Assembly (NCBI GenBank): GCA_021204825.1
Contig: JAJPYR010000024.1
Location: 9,355 to 44,601, forward strand
Direction: 5' to 3'
DNA: 35,247 nucleotides
Source of the DNA: Clostridia bacterium
GTDB lineage: Bacteria; Bacillota; Clostridia; Christensenellales; Borkfalkiaceae
Shown here: positions 25,775-34,102 of the stretch, piece after piece
Layout: every line of letters begins with the position of its first letter
How positions within the stretch are numbered: the stretch's first letter is position 1
The notes under the pieces: model-generated
Told to the model about the DNA's origin: nothing
Database searches by the model: none
Seen by the model: only the letters and a program-made list of their open reading frames with translations
Program-made: the position numbers and the translations under genes

Positions 25775-26203
25775 TCAGCAGAAACGCTGCAGCCAGGTCA
25801 AATCCAGCTTCCACTCATCCACCTTGTTCCGTCTCTGGTGCGCGGCGTTGGCCTCGCCCAGGGCCTTGCGGTATTCCGCATAGGAGCAGCCGTTGACCTT
25901 CATGTAGTGCTCCGAGGCCTCCTTCTCGCGGCCCATGAGCTGCGTGCGGCCTATATGAATCACTTCATGGCACGCCCTGCACACAGCCACAACGTCCTCG
26001 AGTTTCTGCACCTTGTTCTTCTCGTCATAGGACCATCTTTCATGAGCTTCAAGTCGCTTGACCGGCTTCCCGCATATCATGCACCTGCCGCCTGCACGTG
26101 CGTAGGCGTCCCTGCGGACCACGTCCCACTGCTCTTTGGAAAGGATGGACCTTAAATTGGAGTACCAGCAGGATTCCGGCACAAGTTCAAATTCAAGCTT
26201 CAT
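25775..26203 (-). CDS. HNH endonuclease family protein
   Basis: A 142-residue protein with an HNH nuclease fold. A zinc pair CMIC (Cys41, Cys44) and a second CRAC (Cys75, Cys78) enclose the histidines of LEAHERW (His54). CHEVIHIGR (His79, His83) completes the metal site. Such proteins cut DNA non-specifically or act in mobile elements and restriction. An unusual N-terminal stretch (MKLEFELVPESCWYSNLRSIL) and the HNH position are shared with small stand-alone HNH proteins of unknown role found in Clostridia. The SD AAGGGG precedes the ATG. Nothing mobile is adjacent. The gene lies next to the DnaA box cluster. Confidence 0.87.
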   Translation of the reverse strand: MKLEFELVPESCWYSNLRSILSKEQWDVVRRDAYARAGGRCMICGKPVKRLEAHERWSYDEKNKVQKLEDVVAVCRACHEVIHIGRTQLMGREKEASEHYMKVNGCSYAEYRKALGEANAAHQRRNKVDEWKLDLTWLQRFC

Positions 26204-26330
26204 ATGCGCCCCTTATGCATGTCCGCAACAGGTAACGCATAAAGGGCATTTCTGCTGCATACTGTTCATTTTATTCCGCCCTGCATTGCAGGACAAGCGC
26301 AAAACACACCCTTTTGTATGCATATTTCGG

Positions 26331-26359
26331 TTTACTTTCATTTTTCCGGGTGCTATAAT
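26331..26359 (+). promoter_or_regulatory. Promoter of the MscS-family channel gene
   Basis: TTTACT (26331-26336) and TATAAT (26354-26359) have a 17-bp spacer, 50 bp before the ATG. Confidence 0.72.
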
Positions 26360-26409
26360 CCTTTGTAGTTAAAGAAGCTATATTATAAGGATATACGGAA
26401 GGTACATGC

Positions 26410-27732
26410 ATGATACTTTCTCTTTTGGAAGATGAGGCTGCATCGGGAATCGAGGAAACGGAAAACTTCTTCGTTGGCATGTGGGACAGCATAAAAGAAT
26501 ACTTCATGAATAACTACTGGGGAGTGATATGGTTTATTGTTGCCCTTGTTCTGGGCGTCATAATCATCAAGCTCCTTATGAAGCTGTTCAGGAAAATCTT
26601 CAGCCACACCAAGATAGCAATGATTGCCCAGCAGTTCATACTGACCATCATACGGCTTGTCCTGTGGATTATTCTGATTCTCATAGTTCTCGGGATTCTC
26701 GGAGTGAACCTGTCAGGCGCTGTAACCGCACTGAGTGCCGTAATCCTGGCCATAGGCCTTGCCCTTGAGGACTGCCTTGCAAACGTTGCGGACGGTCTTA
26801 TCCTCGTCTCCTCAAAGATAATCAACAAGGGAGACTATATCTCCGCCAACGATGTTGAAGGCACTGTGGTCAACATCAATTTCCTGTTCACAACGTTAGA
26901 CCGTTATGACGGCAGGCGCATCTCCATCCCCAACTCCTCAATGGTTTCCGGCAACATAATCAACTTCGGAGCCACCGGCTCACGCCGTATAGATTTCAGC
27001 GTCTCCGTGGCATACGAGTCGGACATTGAACTTGTAAAACAGATTGCCTATGCTGTCATGTACAGTGACGGCCGCGTATACCAGGACGTGGAAGGCAAAA
27101 TGCCTTTCTGCTCCATCAACTCATTTGATTCCAGCGGCATAGGCCTAGCTCTTCGCTGCTGGGTAGACCAGCAGGATTACTGGGATGTATTCTACTATGT
27201 CAACGAACATCTGTACAACGAGTTCAAGCGCTACGGAGTCACCATTCCCTTCACGCAGATTGAAATGCGCGAGAGAAAGGACGAGGTTGTCATGCCCGTC
27301 ATTCCGGACCCCCTGCCGGAGCGTGTTGAGAAGAACCGTCCTCAGGAAGCCCACCGCTTTGACCTTGAGAATGACAGCATCACTGAGTACATGAAGAAAC
27401 AGAAGGCAAAATATGAGGCCAAGAAAGAGGCCAGCGAAGATAACGCCGCAGAAGGTGCCGAAGCAGTAAAGAACGAAACCGCTGAAGCCGAAAACGAGGC
27501 TAAGGACGAAACCAAGGACGAAACCAAGGACGAAACCAATGACAAGGCTAAGGACGAAACCAAGGACAAGGATGAAGCCAATGACAAGGCTAAGGATGAA
27601 GCCAATGACGATGCCGCTGCGGAGAAGGAATCCACATCCAAGAAAAAGTCCTCAAAGAAAAAGAAGTCCGATGCATCGAAGATTGAGCCTGCCAAGACAT
27701 CTTCCGTTCTGGGCTCCGAAGACGATGGATGA
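26410..27732 (+). CDS. Small-conductance mechanosensitive channel, MscS family
   Basis: A 440-residue membrane channel that opens on hypo-osmotic stretch to release solutes. Three helices are seen at about 38-58, 75-98 and 101-125. The third is the pore helix, rich in Gly and Ala (AVTALSAVILAIGLALEDCLANVADGL). The MscS beta domain follows with the typical GDYISANDVEGTVVNINFLFTTL and RRISIPNSSMVSGNIINF. Residues ~180-310 form the alpha/beta vestibule. The last ~110 residues are a highly charged tail (E/K/D/A, many KDE(T/A) repeats, ending with Lys-Ser runs), not part of the channel core. The start at 26410 has only a moderate SD (GGAAGG). It is followed by a terminator. Confidence 0.93.
   Translation: MILSLLEDEAASGIEETENFFVGMWDSIKEYFMNNYWGVIWFIVALVLGVIIIKLLMKLFRKIFSHTKIAMIAQQFILTIIRLVLWIILILIVLGILGVNLSGAVTALSAVILAIGLALEDCLANVADGLILVSSKIINKGDYISANDVEGTVVNINFLFTTLDRYDGRRISIPNSSMVSGNIINFGATGSRRIDFSVSVAYESDIELVKQIAYAVMYSDGRVYQDVEGKMPFCSINSFDSSGIGLALRCWVDQQDYWDVFYYVNEHLYNEFKRYGVTIPFTQIEMRERKDEVVMPVIPDPLPERVEKNRPQEAHRFDLENDSITEYMKKQKAKYEAKKEASEDNAAEGAEAVKNETAEAENEAKDETKDETKDETNDKAKDETKDKDEANDKAKDEANDDAAAEKESTSKKKSSKKKKSDASKIEPAKTSSVLGSEDDG
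27503..27609 (+). repeat. Short tandem repeats encoding the KDE(T/A) tail
   Basis: Repeats of a 12-bp unit (AAGGACGAAACC and variants, including AATGACAAGGCT) are in frame with the channel gene. Because the unit is a multiple of three, length can vary without breaking the frame. Confidence 0.75.
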
Positions 27733-27757
27733 TCCCCGGCAGCAAACCAACCACACC

Positions 27758-27785
27758 TGCGGGAGCGCAAAGCTCCCGCATTATT
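27758..27785 (+). terminator. Terminator of the channel gene
   Basis: TGCGGGAGC/GCTCCCGCA is a perfect 9-bp stem with loop GCAAA, followed by TTATTATAT. The T tract is interrupted, so some read-through into the ATP-grasp gene is likely. Confidence 0.7.
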
Positions 27786-27827
27786 ATATAAAGGTAAAAG
27801 GCCGCCAAGGGCCGGGCAAAGACATTA

Positions 27828-28709
27828 ATGCGCAAAGGCATCATAATAACAAACGCATACTCCACACTCCCCTCATCTCTCAACCAGTCCTTAAGGCTTA
27901 AGGATGAGCTGGCAGCACTGGGTGTTGCTGCAGACATATGCCCCAACAGGACCTTTCCTGTGGAAATATCCGGGGACGGCGAAGCAGCAAGCCGTCTTGC
28001 AGGATATGACTTCTGCATCTACCTGGACAAGGACAAATACGTGTCCGTCCTGCTGGAAAAGACCGGCATGAGACTCTTCAACAGCGCGGAGGCTATAGCC
28101 ACCTGCGATGACAAGATGCTTACCCACATAGCACTCTCCGGCCACGGCATCCAGATGCCAAAGACACTCCCGGGACTTCTCTGCTATGACCCCCAGGAAC
28201 CCGTGCAGGAGAGCACACTGGCACATATAGAGCAGGTTTTGGGGTATCCTGTAATCATAAAAGCATCATACGGGTCCCTTGGAAAGGATGTCCGCAAAGC
28301 AGACAACAGGCAGGAGCTATACGCCCTTGCGGAGCAGTACAAGCTGGTCCCCCACCTTTTCCAGGAATGCATACAGGAGTGTGCCGGCAGGGACATACGC
28401 GTCATTGTCATAGGCGGCAAAGCCGTTGCCGCCATGCAGCGTGAGTCCCGCACTGACTTCCGATCCAACATAGAGCTTGGAGGAAAAGGCTCCGTATATG
28501 AGCTTGATCCGGACCTGTCCTTGCTCTGCGGGAAAGTCTCCGGCATCCTTGGTCTGGATTACTGCGGCATAGATGTGCTCCCCTCATCCCGCGGGTATCT
28601 AGTGTGCGAGGTAAACTCCAACGCCTTCTTCGGCGGCATAGAGGCCGTCACCGGCACCAACATAGCCAGGCTGTACGCGGAGTACATAGTGCGCAAGGTT
28701 TACGGCTGA
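27828..28709 (+). CDS. ATP-grasp enzyme, RimK / D-Ala-D-Ala ligase-like
   Basis: A 293-residue ATP-grasp ligase that joins a carboxylate to an amine through an acyl-phosphate. The closest resemblance is to RimK/LysX-type amino-acid ligases. A variable N-terminal domain (IIITNAYSTLPSS...) precedes the ATP-grasp core. Visible core elements are LFNSAEAIATCDDKMLTHIAL, YPVIIKASYGSLGKDVRKA (ATP-binding Lys and Gly loop), LFQECIQECAGRDIRVIVIGGKAVAAMQRES, DFRSNIELGGKGS and the metal-binding end LVCEVNSNAFFGGIEAVTG. The substrate is unknown; a tail modification such as glutamate addition or a peptide natural product is possible. The SD is poor. The iteron array starts four bases after its stop codon. 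Confidence 0.85.
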   Translation: MRKGIIITNAYSTLPSSLNQSLRLKDELAALGVAADICPNRTFPVEISGDGEAASRLAGYDFCIYLDKDKYVSVLLEKTGMRLFNSAEAIATCDDKMLTHIALSGHGIQMPKTLPGLLCYDPQEPVQESTLAHIEQVLGYPVIIKASYGSLGKDVRKADNRQELYALAEQYKLVPHLFQECIQECAGRDIRVIVIGGKAVAAMQRESRTDFRSNIELGGKGSVYELDPDLSLLCGKVSGILGLDYCGIDVLPSSRGYLVCEVNSNAFFGGIEAVTGTNIARLYAEYIVRKVYG

Positions 28710-28713
28710 GGTC

Positions 28714-29037
28714 ATGTAAAATTCTGCTTACCAAAGCTTGTAAAGATCTCCTTGCCGGAGATGGAAAAATCTGCTTACCGTGCCATGCAAATGTAGTCCT
28801 AAATTCCAGTTCACAAACTTTGAAAATCCTTAGAAAATACCAGCAGCTAATGTCCGTTCCGCGCACATATGTCACTGTTTTATACGCAGAATATATGGAA
28901 TTAAAATCTGCAAAAAGCCTGGCTTGCACTACACACATTCAGCACTACACCAAGGCACAATGAAATCCGCACAGAGAACTCAAACAGGACAGGCCTCCAG
29001 GCCTGTTCTTTTTACTGTATCGGTACCTGAGGATTTT
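28714..29037 (+). repeat. Iteron-bearing tandem repeat, unit A (with terminator)
   Basis: The first and most diverged of four tandem units, 324 bp. It opens with four iterons at 28714, 28738, 28761 and 28785 (consensus RTGTAAAAATCTSCTTACCG). A shared core follows (TGTAGTCCTAAATTCC, AAAATACCAGCAG, GGAATT, TTGCACTACA). It ends with a strong terminator at 28987-29013. Reading frames on the minus strand show no codon bias in changes between copies, so I treat it as non-coding. Confidence 0.85.
28987..29013 (+). terminator. Terminator at the end of repeat unit A
   Basis: ACAGGCC/GGCCTGT extended by a G-T and a G-C pair (9-bp stem, loop TCCA) is followed by TTTTT. It implies that unit A is transcribed on the plus strand. 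Confidence 0.85.
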
Positions 29038-29321
29038 ATGTAAAAAAGTCCTTACCGAAGCATGTAAAGATCTCCTTACCGGATGATGCAAAATCTGCTT
29101 ACCGCACTGTGTAAGTGTAGTCCTGAATTCCTGTTTTAGGGTCTTAAAAATTGTCCCAAAATACCAGCAGTAAACTGCCGTTTCGTACATATATCCAGTC
29201 ATTTTGAGTAAGGCATAAAAGGGAATTTACGTCTACAGAAATTCCGGTTTGCACTATTCTGCGCACCCACAGTTATACACTACACGCTGAGCACCACTGC
29301 AGAAGGCATATGGCAGAGGGC
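29038..29321 (+). repeat. Iteron-bearing tandem repeat, unit B
   Basis: 284 bp, with iterons at 29038, 29062, 29086 and 29109. It lacks the terminator of units A and D. From 29062 to about 29319 it is identical to unit C. Confidence 0.88.
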
Positions 29322-29605
29322 ATGTAAAATTCTGCTTACCGAAACATGTAAAGATCTCCTTACCGGATGATGCAAAATCTGCTTACCGCACTGTGTAAGT
29401 GTAGTCCTGAATTCCTGTTTTAGGGTCTTAAAAATTGTCCCAAAATACCAGCAGTAAACTGCCGTTTCGTACATATATCCAGTCATTTTGAGTAAGGCAT
29501 AAAAGGGAATTTACGTCTACAGAAATTCCGGTTTGCACTATTCTGCGCACCCACAGTTATACACTACACGCTGAGCACCACTGCAGAAGGCATATGGCAG
29601 AGGCC
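29322..29605 (+). repeat. Iteron-bearing tandem repeat, unit C
   Basis: 284 bp, with iterons at 29322, 29346, 29370 and 29393. It is nearly identical to unit B except for a few bases in the first iteron and one at the end. No terminator. Confidence 0.88.
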
Positions 29606-29915
29606 ATGTAAAATTCTGCTTACCGAAGCTTGTAAAAATCTCCTTACCGGATGACGCAAAAATTGCTTGCCGCACTTTATAAGTGTAGTCCTGAATTCCA
29701 GTTTGGGAGGTTTTGAAATTCTTCCAAAATACCAGCAGAAAATGCTCGTTCTATGCATATATCCCGCTGTTTTACGTGCAACATAAACGGAATTTAAACC
29801 TGCAGAAAGCCCGGTATGTACTATACTCCTTCAGCACTACACCGGGATGCGGTGAAATCCACACGGGGAAATGAAAAGGGCAGGCGGCTGGCCTGCTCTT
29901 TTGCTGAATTGGTTT
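29606..29915 (+). repeat. Iteron-bearing tandem repeat, unit D (with terminator)
   Basis: About 310 bp, with iterons at 29606, 29630, 29654 and 29677. Its end resembles that of unit A (GCACTACACC, GTGAAATCC) and carries its own terminator at 29878-29902. Confidence 0.85.
29878..29902. terminator. Terminator at the end of unit D, also serving glpK
   Basis: GGGCAGGC/GCCTGCTC (8-bp stem, one G-T) has TTTT on the plus strand and CCTTTTC on the minus strand, so it can stop transcription from both sides. The glpK stop is 40 bp away. Confidence 0.78.
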
Positions 29916-29941
29916 GAGTGCAAACAGTATATGTTTCAGCT

Positions 29942-31414
29942 CTATCTCCTTGCGCGCCTGACGGCGTCCTGCCAGCCGGCGAGAAGCTGGGTTCTTTCAG
30001 CCTCGGACATGCAGGGGATGTAGACGCGGCAGTCGCTGGAGTTCTCCTTGAGCTCGTCAACGCCGCCCCAGTACTTGCAGTAGAGGCCCGCAAGATAGGC
30101 AACGCCCAGGGCAGTGGTCTCAAAGACGCAGGGACGGACGGCTTCGCAGTTCAGGATGTCACTCTGGAACTGCATCAGGAAGTTGTTTGCGGATGCCCCT
30201 CCGTCTACCGCAAGCCGTGAGATATGCATGCCGGAGTCGCGCTCCATGGCGCGCACAAGGTCGCTCACCTGGTATGCTATGGCCTCAAGGGTCGCACGGA
30301 CTATGTGGCCGCTGGTGGAGCCCCGGGTGAGGCCCGTTATCGTTCCGCGGGCATGGGCGTCCCAGTAGGGAGCGCCAAGGCCTGTGAAGGCAGGGACTAC
30401 GTATACTCCGCCGTTGTTTTTGACGGAAATGGCTATGGCCTCGCTCTCTGCCGCATGGGATATGACCTTGAGTCCGTCCCTCAGCCACTGCACTGCAGCC
30501 CCGCCGGCAAAGACAGAGCCCTCTAAGACGTAACAGGGATGATCTGTGAGGCCTGCGCCGAGGGTGGTGACCAGCCCGTTCTGGCTCCTGACCGCCTTGT
30601 CCCCTGTGTTCATTAAAAGGAAGCATCCGGTGCCGTAGGTGTTCTTTACATCGCCGGGCTCTAAGCAGAGCTGGCCGAAAAGGGCCGCCTGCTGGTCTCC
30701 CGCTATGCTGCAGACAGGCACGCCTGCAAGGGCGCCGCCCGTTATCTTGCCGAACATGTACCCGGACGGCCTGACGGCGGGAAGCATGGATTTAGGGATG
30801 CTGAAGAGCCTGAGAAGGTCTTCATCCCACTTGAGGGTGTGGATGTTGAACAGCATCGTGCGGCTGGCGTTGGTGTAGTCCGTGGCGTATGAACGGCCCT
30901 TTGTGAGTTGCCACAGGATGTATGTGTCCACGGTCCCGAAGAGAAGCTCTCCTCTCTCGGCACGCTCACGCGCTCCCTGCACGTTGTCCAGTATCCACTT
31001 TATCTTCGTGGCGGAGAAGTAGGCGTCCAGGATGAGGCCGGTCTTGGAGTAGATCAGGTCCCGGGTCTCCTGCGGGATGCTGTCGCAGTAGTCTGCAGTG
31101 CGGCGGCACTGCCATACTATGGCGTTGTATATGGGCTCTCCTGTGGACTTGTCCCAGACTATGGTTGTCTCACGCTGGTTGGTTATGCCAAGGGCAGCTA
31201 TGTCCCTTGCGGAGGCGTCCGCGCGGACAAGAACCTCTGCTATGACCGACATGACAGATGCCATGATGTCCTGCGGGGAGTGCTCCACCCAGCCCGGCTG
31301 CGGATATATCTGGCGGAACTCCTGCTGCGCCTGGGCCACTATGCGGCCGGATCTGTTGAACACAATGGCCCTTGTGGATGTGGTTCCCTGGTCCAGTGCT
31401 AAAATGTACTTCAT
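29942..31414 (-). CDS. glpK: Glycerol kinase GlpK
   Basis: A 490-residue FGGY-family kinase that phosphorylates glycerol to glycerol 3-phosphate in the cytoplasm. The start at 31414 (SD AAGGGG) gives the typical opening [19 protein letters not shown]. Further family signatures are [100 protein letters not shown] and [21 protein letters not shown]. Length is normal. The peroxiredoxin gene lies 23 bp upstream, so the two are co-transcribed. No glycerol facilitator or glycerol-3-phosphate dehydrogenase gene is adjacent. The product could feed lipid synthesis or glycolysis. Confidence 0.97.
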   Translation of the reverse strand: MKYILALDQGTTSTRAIVFNRSGRIVAQAQQEFRQIYPQPGWVEHSPQDIMASVMSVIAEVLVRADASARDIAALGITNQRETTIVWDKSTGEPIYNAIVWQCRRTADYCDSIPQETRDLIYSKTGLILDAYFSATKIKWILDNVQGARERAERGELLFGTVDTYILWQLTKGRSYATDYTNASRTMLFNIHTLKWDEDLLRLFSIPKSMLPAVRPSGYMFGKITGGALAGVPVCSIAGDQQAALFGQLCLEPGDVKNTYGTGCFLLMNTGDKAVRSQNGLVTTLGAGLTDHPCYVLEGSVFAGGAAVQWLRDGLKVISHAAESEAIAISVKNNGGVYVVPAFTGLGAPYWDAHARGTITGLTRGSTSGHIVRATLEAIAYQVSDLVRAMERDSGMHISRLAVDGGASANNFLMQFQSDILNCEAVRPCVFETTALGVAYLAGLYCKYWGGVDELKENSSDCRVYIPCMSEAERTQLLAGWQDAVRRARR

Positions 31415-31437
31415 CTTATTCCCCTTCCCCTGCGCCC

Positions 31438-31914
31438 TCACCTGGCAGTGCCGAGATATGCAAGGATTTCCGCTGCGTTGGTGTCCGGCTTAACCTTGGG
31501 CATGACCTTCTCAATGAGCCCGTCTTCGGAAATTATGTACGTTGTGCGGGTTACGCCCATCGTCTTCTTGCCGTACATGGTCTTCTCCTGCCAGACCCCG
31601 TATGCCTGGATTGCGGCAAGATCCGTGTCTGCAAGAAGGATGAACGGCAGGGAGTACTTCTCCGCGAACTTCACATGGGATGCCGCGCTGTCCTTGCTCA
31701 CGCCAATGACTACGGCGTCCAGGGCCTTGAAGCCTTCATAAGCCGCTGCAAACGCGCATGCCTGGCGGGTGCAGCCCGGAGTGTTGTCCTTGGGATAGAA
31801 GTAAAGAATCACCTTCTTCCCCCTGAAGTCTGCCAGGGATACCATGTTCCCGTCTTTGTCCGGAAGTGTGAATGCGGGGGCTGTATCTCCCACGCTGAGA
31901 TATGTGTCTGCCAT
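31438..31914 (-). CDS. bcp: Thiol peroxidase, Bcp/PrxQ-type peroxiredoxin
   Basis: A 158-residue peroxiredoxin that reduces hydroperoxides with electrons from thioredoxin. The active region [23 protein letters not shown] contains the peroxidatic Cys, and a second Cys five residues on acts as the resolving Cys of the Bcp type. The opening [26 protein letters not shown] and the region [28 protein letters not shown] are typical. The ATG is preceded by GGAG. It sits between the thioesterase gene (104 bp upstream) and glpK (23 bp downstream) on one strand. A role in oxygen tolerance of an anaerobe is expected. Confidence 0.95.
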   Translation of the reverse strand: MADTYLSVGDTAPAFTLPDKDGNMVSLADFRGKKVILYFYPKDNTPGCTRQACAFAAAYEGFKALDAVVIGVSKDSAASHVKFAEKYSLPFILLADTDLAAIQAYGVWQEKTMYGKKTMGVTRTTYIISEDGLIEKVMPKVKPDTNAAEILAYLGTAR

Positions 31915-32018
31915 GATTTGACTCCGTGTGTTTTTTGTATGGTTGTGCGGGGCGTCTGCAAAGGGCTCTCCGCTTTGTTTTATGAGGGTTATGTGAGGCT
32001 TAAGCGGGATACGGCGGC

Positions 32019-32525
32019 TCAGAGATACAGCTGGATCTCCTTGACGTCATCCTGTATGAGATAACACATCTCTGCATGCTCCACTGCTGTGCCTCCTAAT
32101 TTGTCCACAGGCACCTTCATGTACTTTACGTCCGCCTCGGCGAGAAGAGTTCCGTCTGCAAGATACAGGGAGCTGTGCACTCCGAAGAAGTGCCCTGTGT
32201 TCATGTACAGCTGCCCGCGGCCCACAAGCGGCGTGTCAAACGGCACCGGCTTGCGGAACTTGGTCTGCAGGGATGTCGTTACGCCGTACGTAATCTCACC
32301 CCCTTCTTCCGCCCACATGCCGCGAAGACCCATCTCATCCAGCATGGCCGTAATGAGACCGCCGTGCACGGTGTTGGGATAGCTCTGGTGCTCCTTGCTG
32401 TACTGGAAGAGCGTCACTACGCTCTTGTCCTCCATAGTGTAGAACGGCGCGCGGACTCCGTACGGATTGTCCAGCCCGCACATGATGCACATCCTGCTGT
32501 TACGCTGCCTTTTCTCCACCTTCAT
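32019..32525 (-). CDS. Hotdog-fold thioesterase, PaaI-like
   Basis: A 168-residue thioesterase likely to hydrolyse acyl-CoA or a related thioester. The start at 32525 is favoured by a strong SD (AAGGAG, 7 nt). The start [16 protein letters not shown] resembles the CxxCGxxNPxG opening of this group. The catalytic helix is [16 protein letters not shown], with the HGG and the acidic residue. The stretch [24 protein letters not shown] is the second strand set. The acyl substrate cannot be predicted. A perfect 18-bp palindrome lies 37 bp upstream of the start. Confidence 0.9.
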   Translation of the reverse strand: MKVEKRQRNSRMCIMCGLDNPYGVRAPFYTMEDKSVVTLFQYSKEHQSYPNTVHGGLITAMLDEMGLRGMWAEEGGEITYGVTTSLQTKFRKPVPFDTPLVGRGQLYMNTGHFFGVHSSLYLADGTLLAEADVKYMKVPVDKLGGTAVEHAEMCYLIQDDVKEIQLYL

Positions 32526-32561
32526 ATATATACGCTCCTTGCCGGTTCTGTACATCATAAT

Positions 32562-32579
32562 GTCCCTTATATAAGGGAC
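32562..32579. promoter_or_regulatory. 18-bp perfect palindrome upstream of the thioesterase gene
   Basis: GTCCCTTATATAAGGGAC overlaps an AT-rich -10-like core. It could be an operator controlling the thioesterase-bcp-glpK group, or a hairpin in the leader. Confidence 0.5.
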
Positions 32580-32611
32580 CTGCGCAGTGGGCGGACCTGC
32601 TCAGTGGGCGG
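32578..32611. repeat. 17-bp tandem duplication
   Basis: ACCTGCGCAGTGGGCGG and ACCTGCTCAGTGGGCGG differ by one base and sit back to back just upstream of the palindrome. Confidence 0.85.
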
Positions 32612-32688
32612 CCCTGTGCCGCCTTCGCCTGCGTTCATGTCTCTCATACAGCCGCTTTTTTTGGCGCCTGTGTTCTGATATGACCCCT

Positions 32689-33765
32689 TTATGCGGCCTT
32701 CTTAAGGCTGAACTCCACGCTGAAGCCGAAGCCGGAGACGGAGTATGCAGGCGCGGGCAGGCCCGCCTTCATGCATGCCTTGCACATCCTTTCCACGCCC
32801 ATGCCCCAGCTGTCTGTATAGCCGGCCCTTGCAAAGAGCTCTGCTATGAGCGGATTGCGGGGCTCTGACACGTGCTCTCCCATGAGCGTGTCCGGATTCC
32901 ATCCCGCAGGCAGGCCGCCTGTGTTTATGATGCGTACTCTGTCCTTTGTGACGCGCACCTGGATGGGCTGGGCCTTGCTGTAATCCTTGTGGACCACGGC
33001 GTTGAGCAGGGCTTCCTTTAAGGCATCCTCCGGAAGAGGCAGCACCTTTCTGTACAGGCGCATGTACCTTGAGAGCACTGCCTGCAGTGCCGTCCATGCC
33101 TGCACGTTCAGGGGGCCCGTTGCCTTTTCCTGGTGCAGGACATTGCCGTCCCCGTCAAAAAAGCCTACCTTTGCATAGGCTTCCCGCACCAGGTACTCCG
33201 GGTGTTCCGTAAACATAAGCGCCGCAGCATGAGTGTAACGGCCCTCTGTCTTGAGATGCAGGCTTTCCATGTACTCCGCATCCCTGCAGGGCTCCGCTCC
33301 CTTGTCTGCGGTGAGCCTGTATGCCGCTATGGCCTTGGAGTCCAGATCCCTGTCACACATGGAATAAACCCACAGCGTGTCCCATGTGGCGCCGCCCCTG
33401 CCAATAAGGAGCTCTTCCGCATCCTTTCCGGACAGCTTCTGGTTCACCGTCTTGCGGCGGACGTAGTACTCGCCGTTGTATGACACCGGCACGTACGCAA
33501 CCCCCACCTTGATGCTTATGTACCTAAGGCCGCCTTCCTCCAGAAGGGCAAACTCCGGTATGATGTGCAGGGTGTTCCGTATGGTGTCCGGAATCTCACT
33601 GAGGACAAAATCACAGTATTCCTGTGAAAGCCCCGTCAGCTCTCCGTTTTCATCCACACCTATGTACAGGGTCCCGCCCCACGCATTGGCGAATCCGCAG
33701 AGCGTGCGGAGGCATTCCGTCCTCCACTTCGCCCTGTAACTTAAGTTCTCTGACTTTTCAAACAT
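32689..33765 (-). CDS. AlbA_2 / HATPase_c_4 domain protein, putative transcription regulator
   Basis: A 358-residue protein with a Schlafen-type AlbA_2 domain at the N-terminus (CGFANAWGGTLYIGVDENGELTGL). A GHKL-type ATP-binding region occupies the C-terminal half (ALKEALLNAVVHKDYSKAQPIQVRV, RVRIINTGGLPAGW, SWGMGVERMCKAC). This pairing is widespread in bacteria and is usually labelled putative transcriptional regulator or RecG-like helper; its function is poorly known. The usual N-terminal linker before AlbA_2 is short here. The ATG follows GGGAGGGG. It has its own likely promoter and lies 163 bp upstream of the thioesterase gene on the same strand. Confidence 0.9.
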   Translation of the reverse strand: MFEKSENLSYRAKWRTECLRTLCGFANAWGGTLYIGVDENGELTGLSQEYCDFVLSEIPDTIRNTLHIIPEFALLEEGGLRYISIKVGVAYVPVSYNGEYYVRRKTVNQKLSGKDAEELLIGRGGATWDTLWVYSMCDRDLDSKAIAAYRLTADKGAEPCRDAEYMESLHLKTEGRYTHAAALMFTEHPEYLVREAYAKVGFFDGDGNVLHQEKATGPLNVQAWTALQAVLSRYMRLYRKVLPLPEDALKEALLNAVVHKDYSKAQPIQVRVTKDRVRIINTGGLPAGWNPDTLMGEHVSEPRNPLIAELFARAGYTDSWGMGVERMCKACMKAGLPAPAYSVSGFGFSVEFSLKKAA

Positions 33766-33846
33766 ATTTCCCCTCCCGGCTCATACATCCTGCATGCCCT
33801 TCCGTCGCTGTGTTCTGCAGGACATCGCAATTATGGGCCACATTAT

Positions 33847-33876
33847 ATTATATAAACCGTTTTGGGATGTTTTAAA
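33847..33876 (-). promoter_or_regulatory. Likely promoter of the AlbA_2 gene
   Basis: On the minus strand TATAAT (33847-33852) lies 18 bp after a weak TTTAAA (33871-33876). The remaining intergenic bases to 34102 are AT-rich, with a hairpin CTGCCG/CGGCAG at 34027-34042, and hold no gene. Confidence 0.5.
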
Positions 33877-34102
33877 ACCAAAAAACCAAAGTTTCTGAAA
33901 AAATTTTTAAGAATTTTTCCAGCGGCAAAAATGTTATACTATATTTACGGATTTACTACTTATTTTTAAACAGCATTTCCGTATATTCTGTAATGTTCTA
34001 AAGTAAAGTGTAAAATTGCAGGCACACTGCCGCAGGCGGCAGAAGGGACGCCGGACTGCCTTGCGCAGATGCTGTGCAGATGCGCAAAAGACATAAATAC
34101 AG

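Noticed and set aside
28714..29700. Iterons as a CRISPR array
   Set aside because: Only four repeats per cluster, adjacent repeats have no unique spacers, and no cas genes are present.
28648..29758. Four related minus-strand reading frames of 64-96 codons inside the tandem array (sharing CWYF...EFRTT...CGKQ)
   Set aside because: Substitutions between copies in the aligned stretch are not concentrated at third codon positions, no good SD was seen, and terminators point to plus-strand transcripts. They are most likely a by-product of the 24-bp (8-codon) iteron period.
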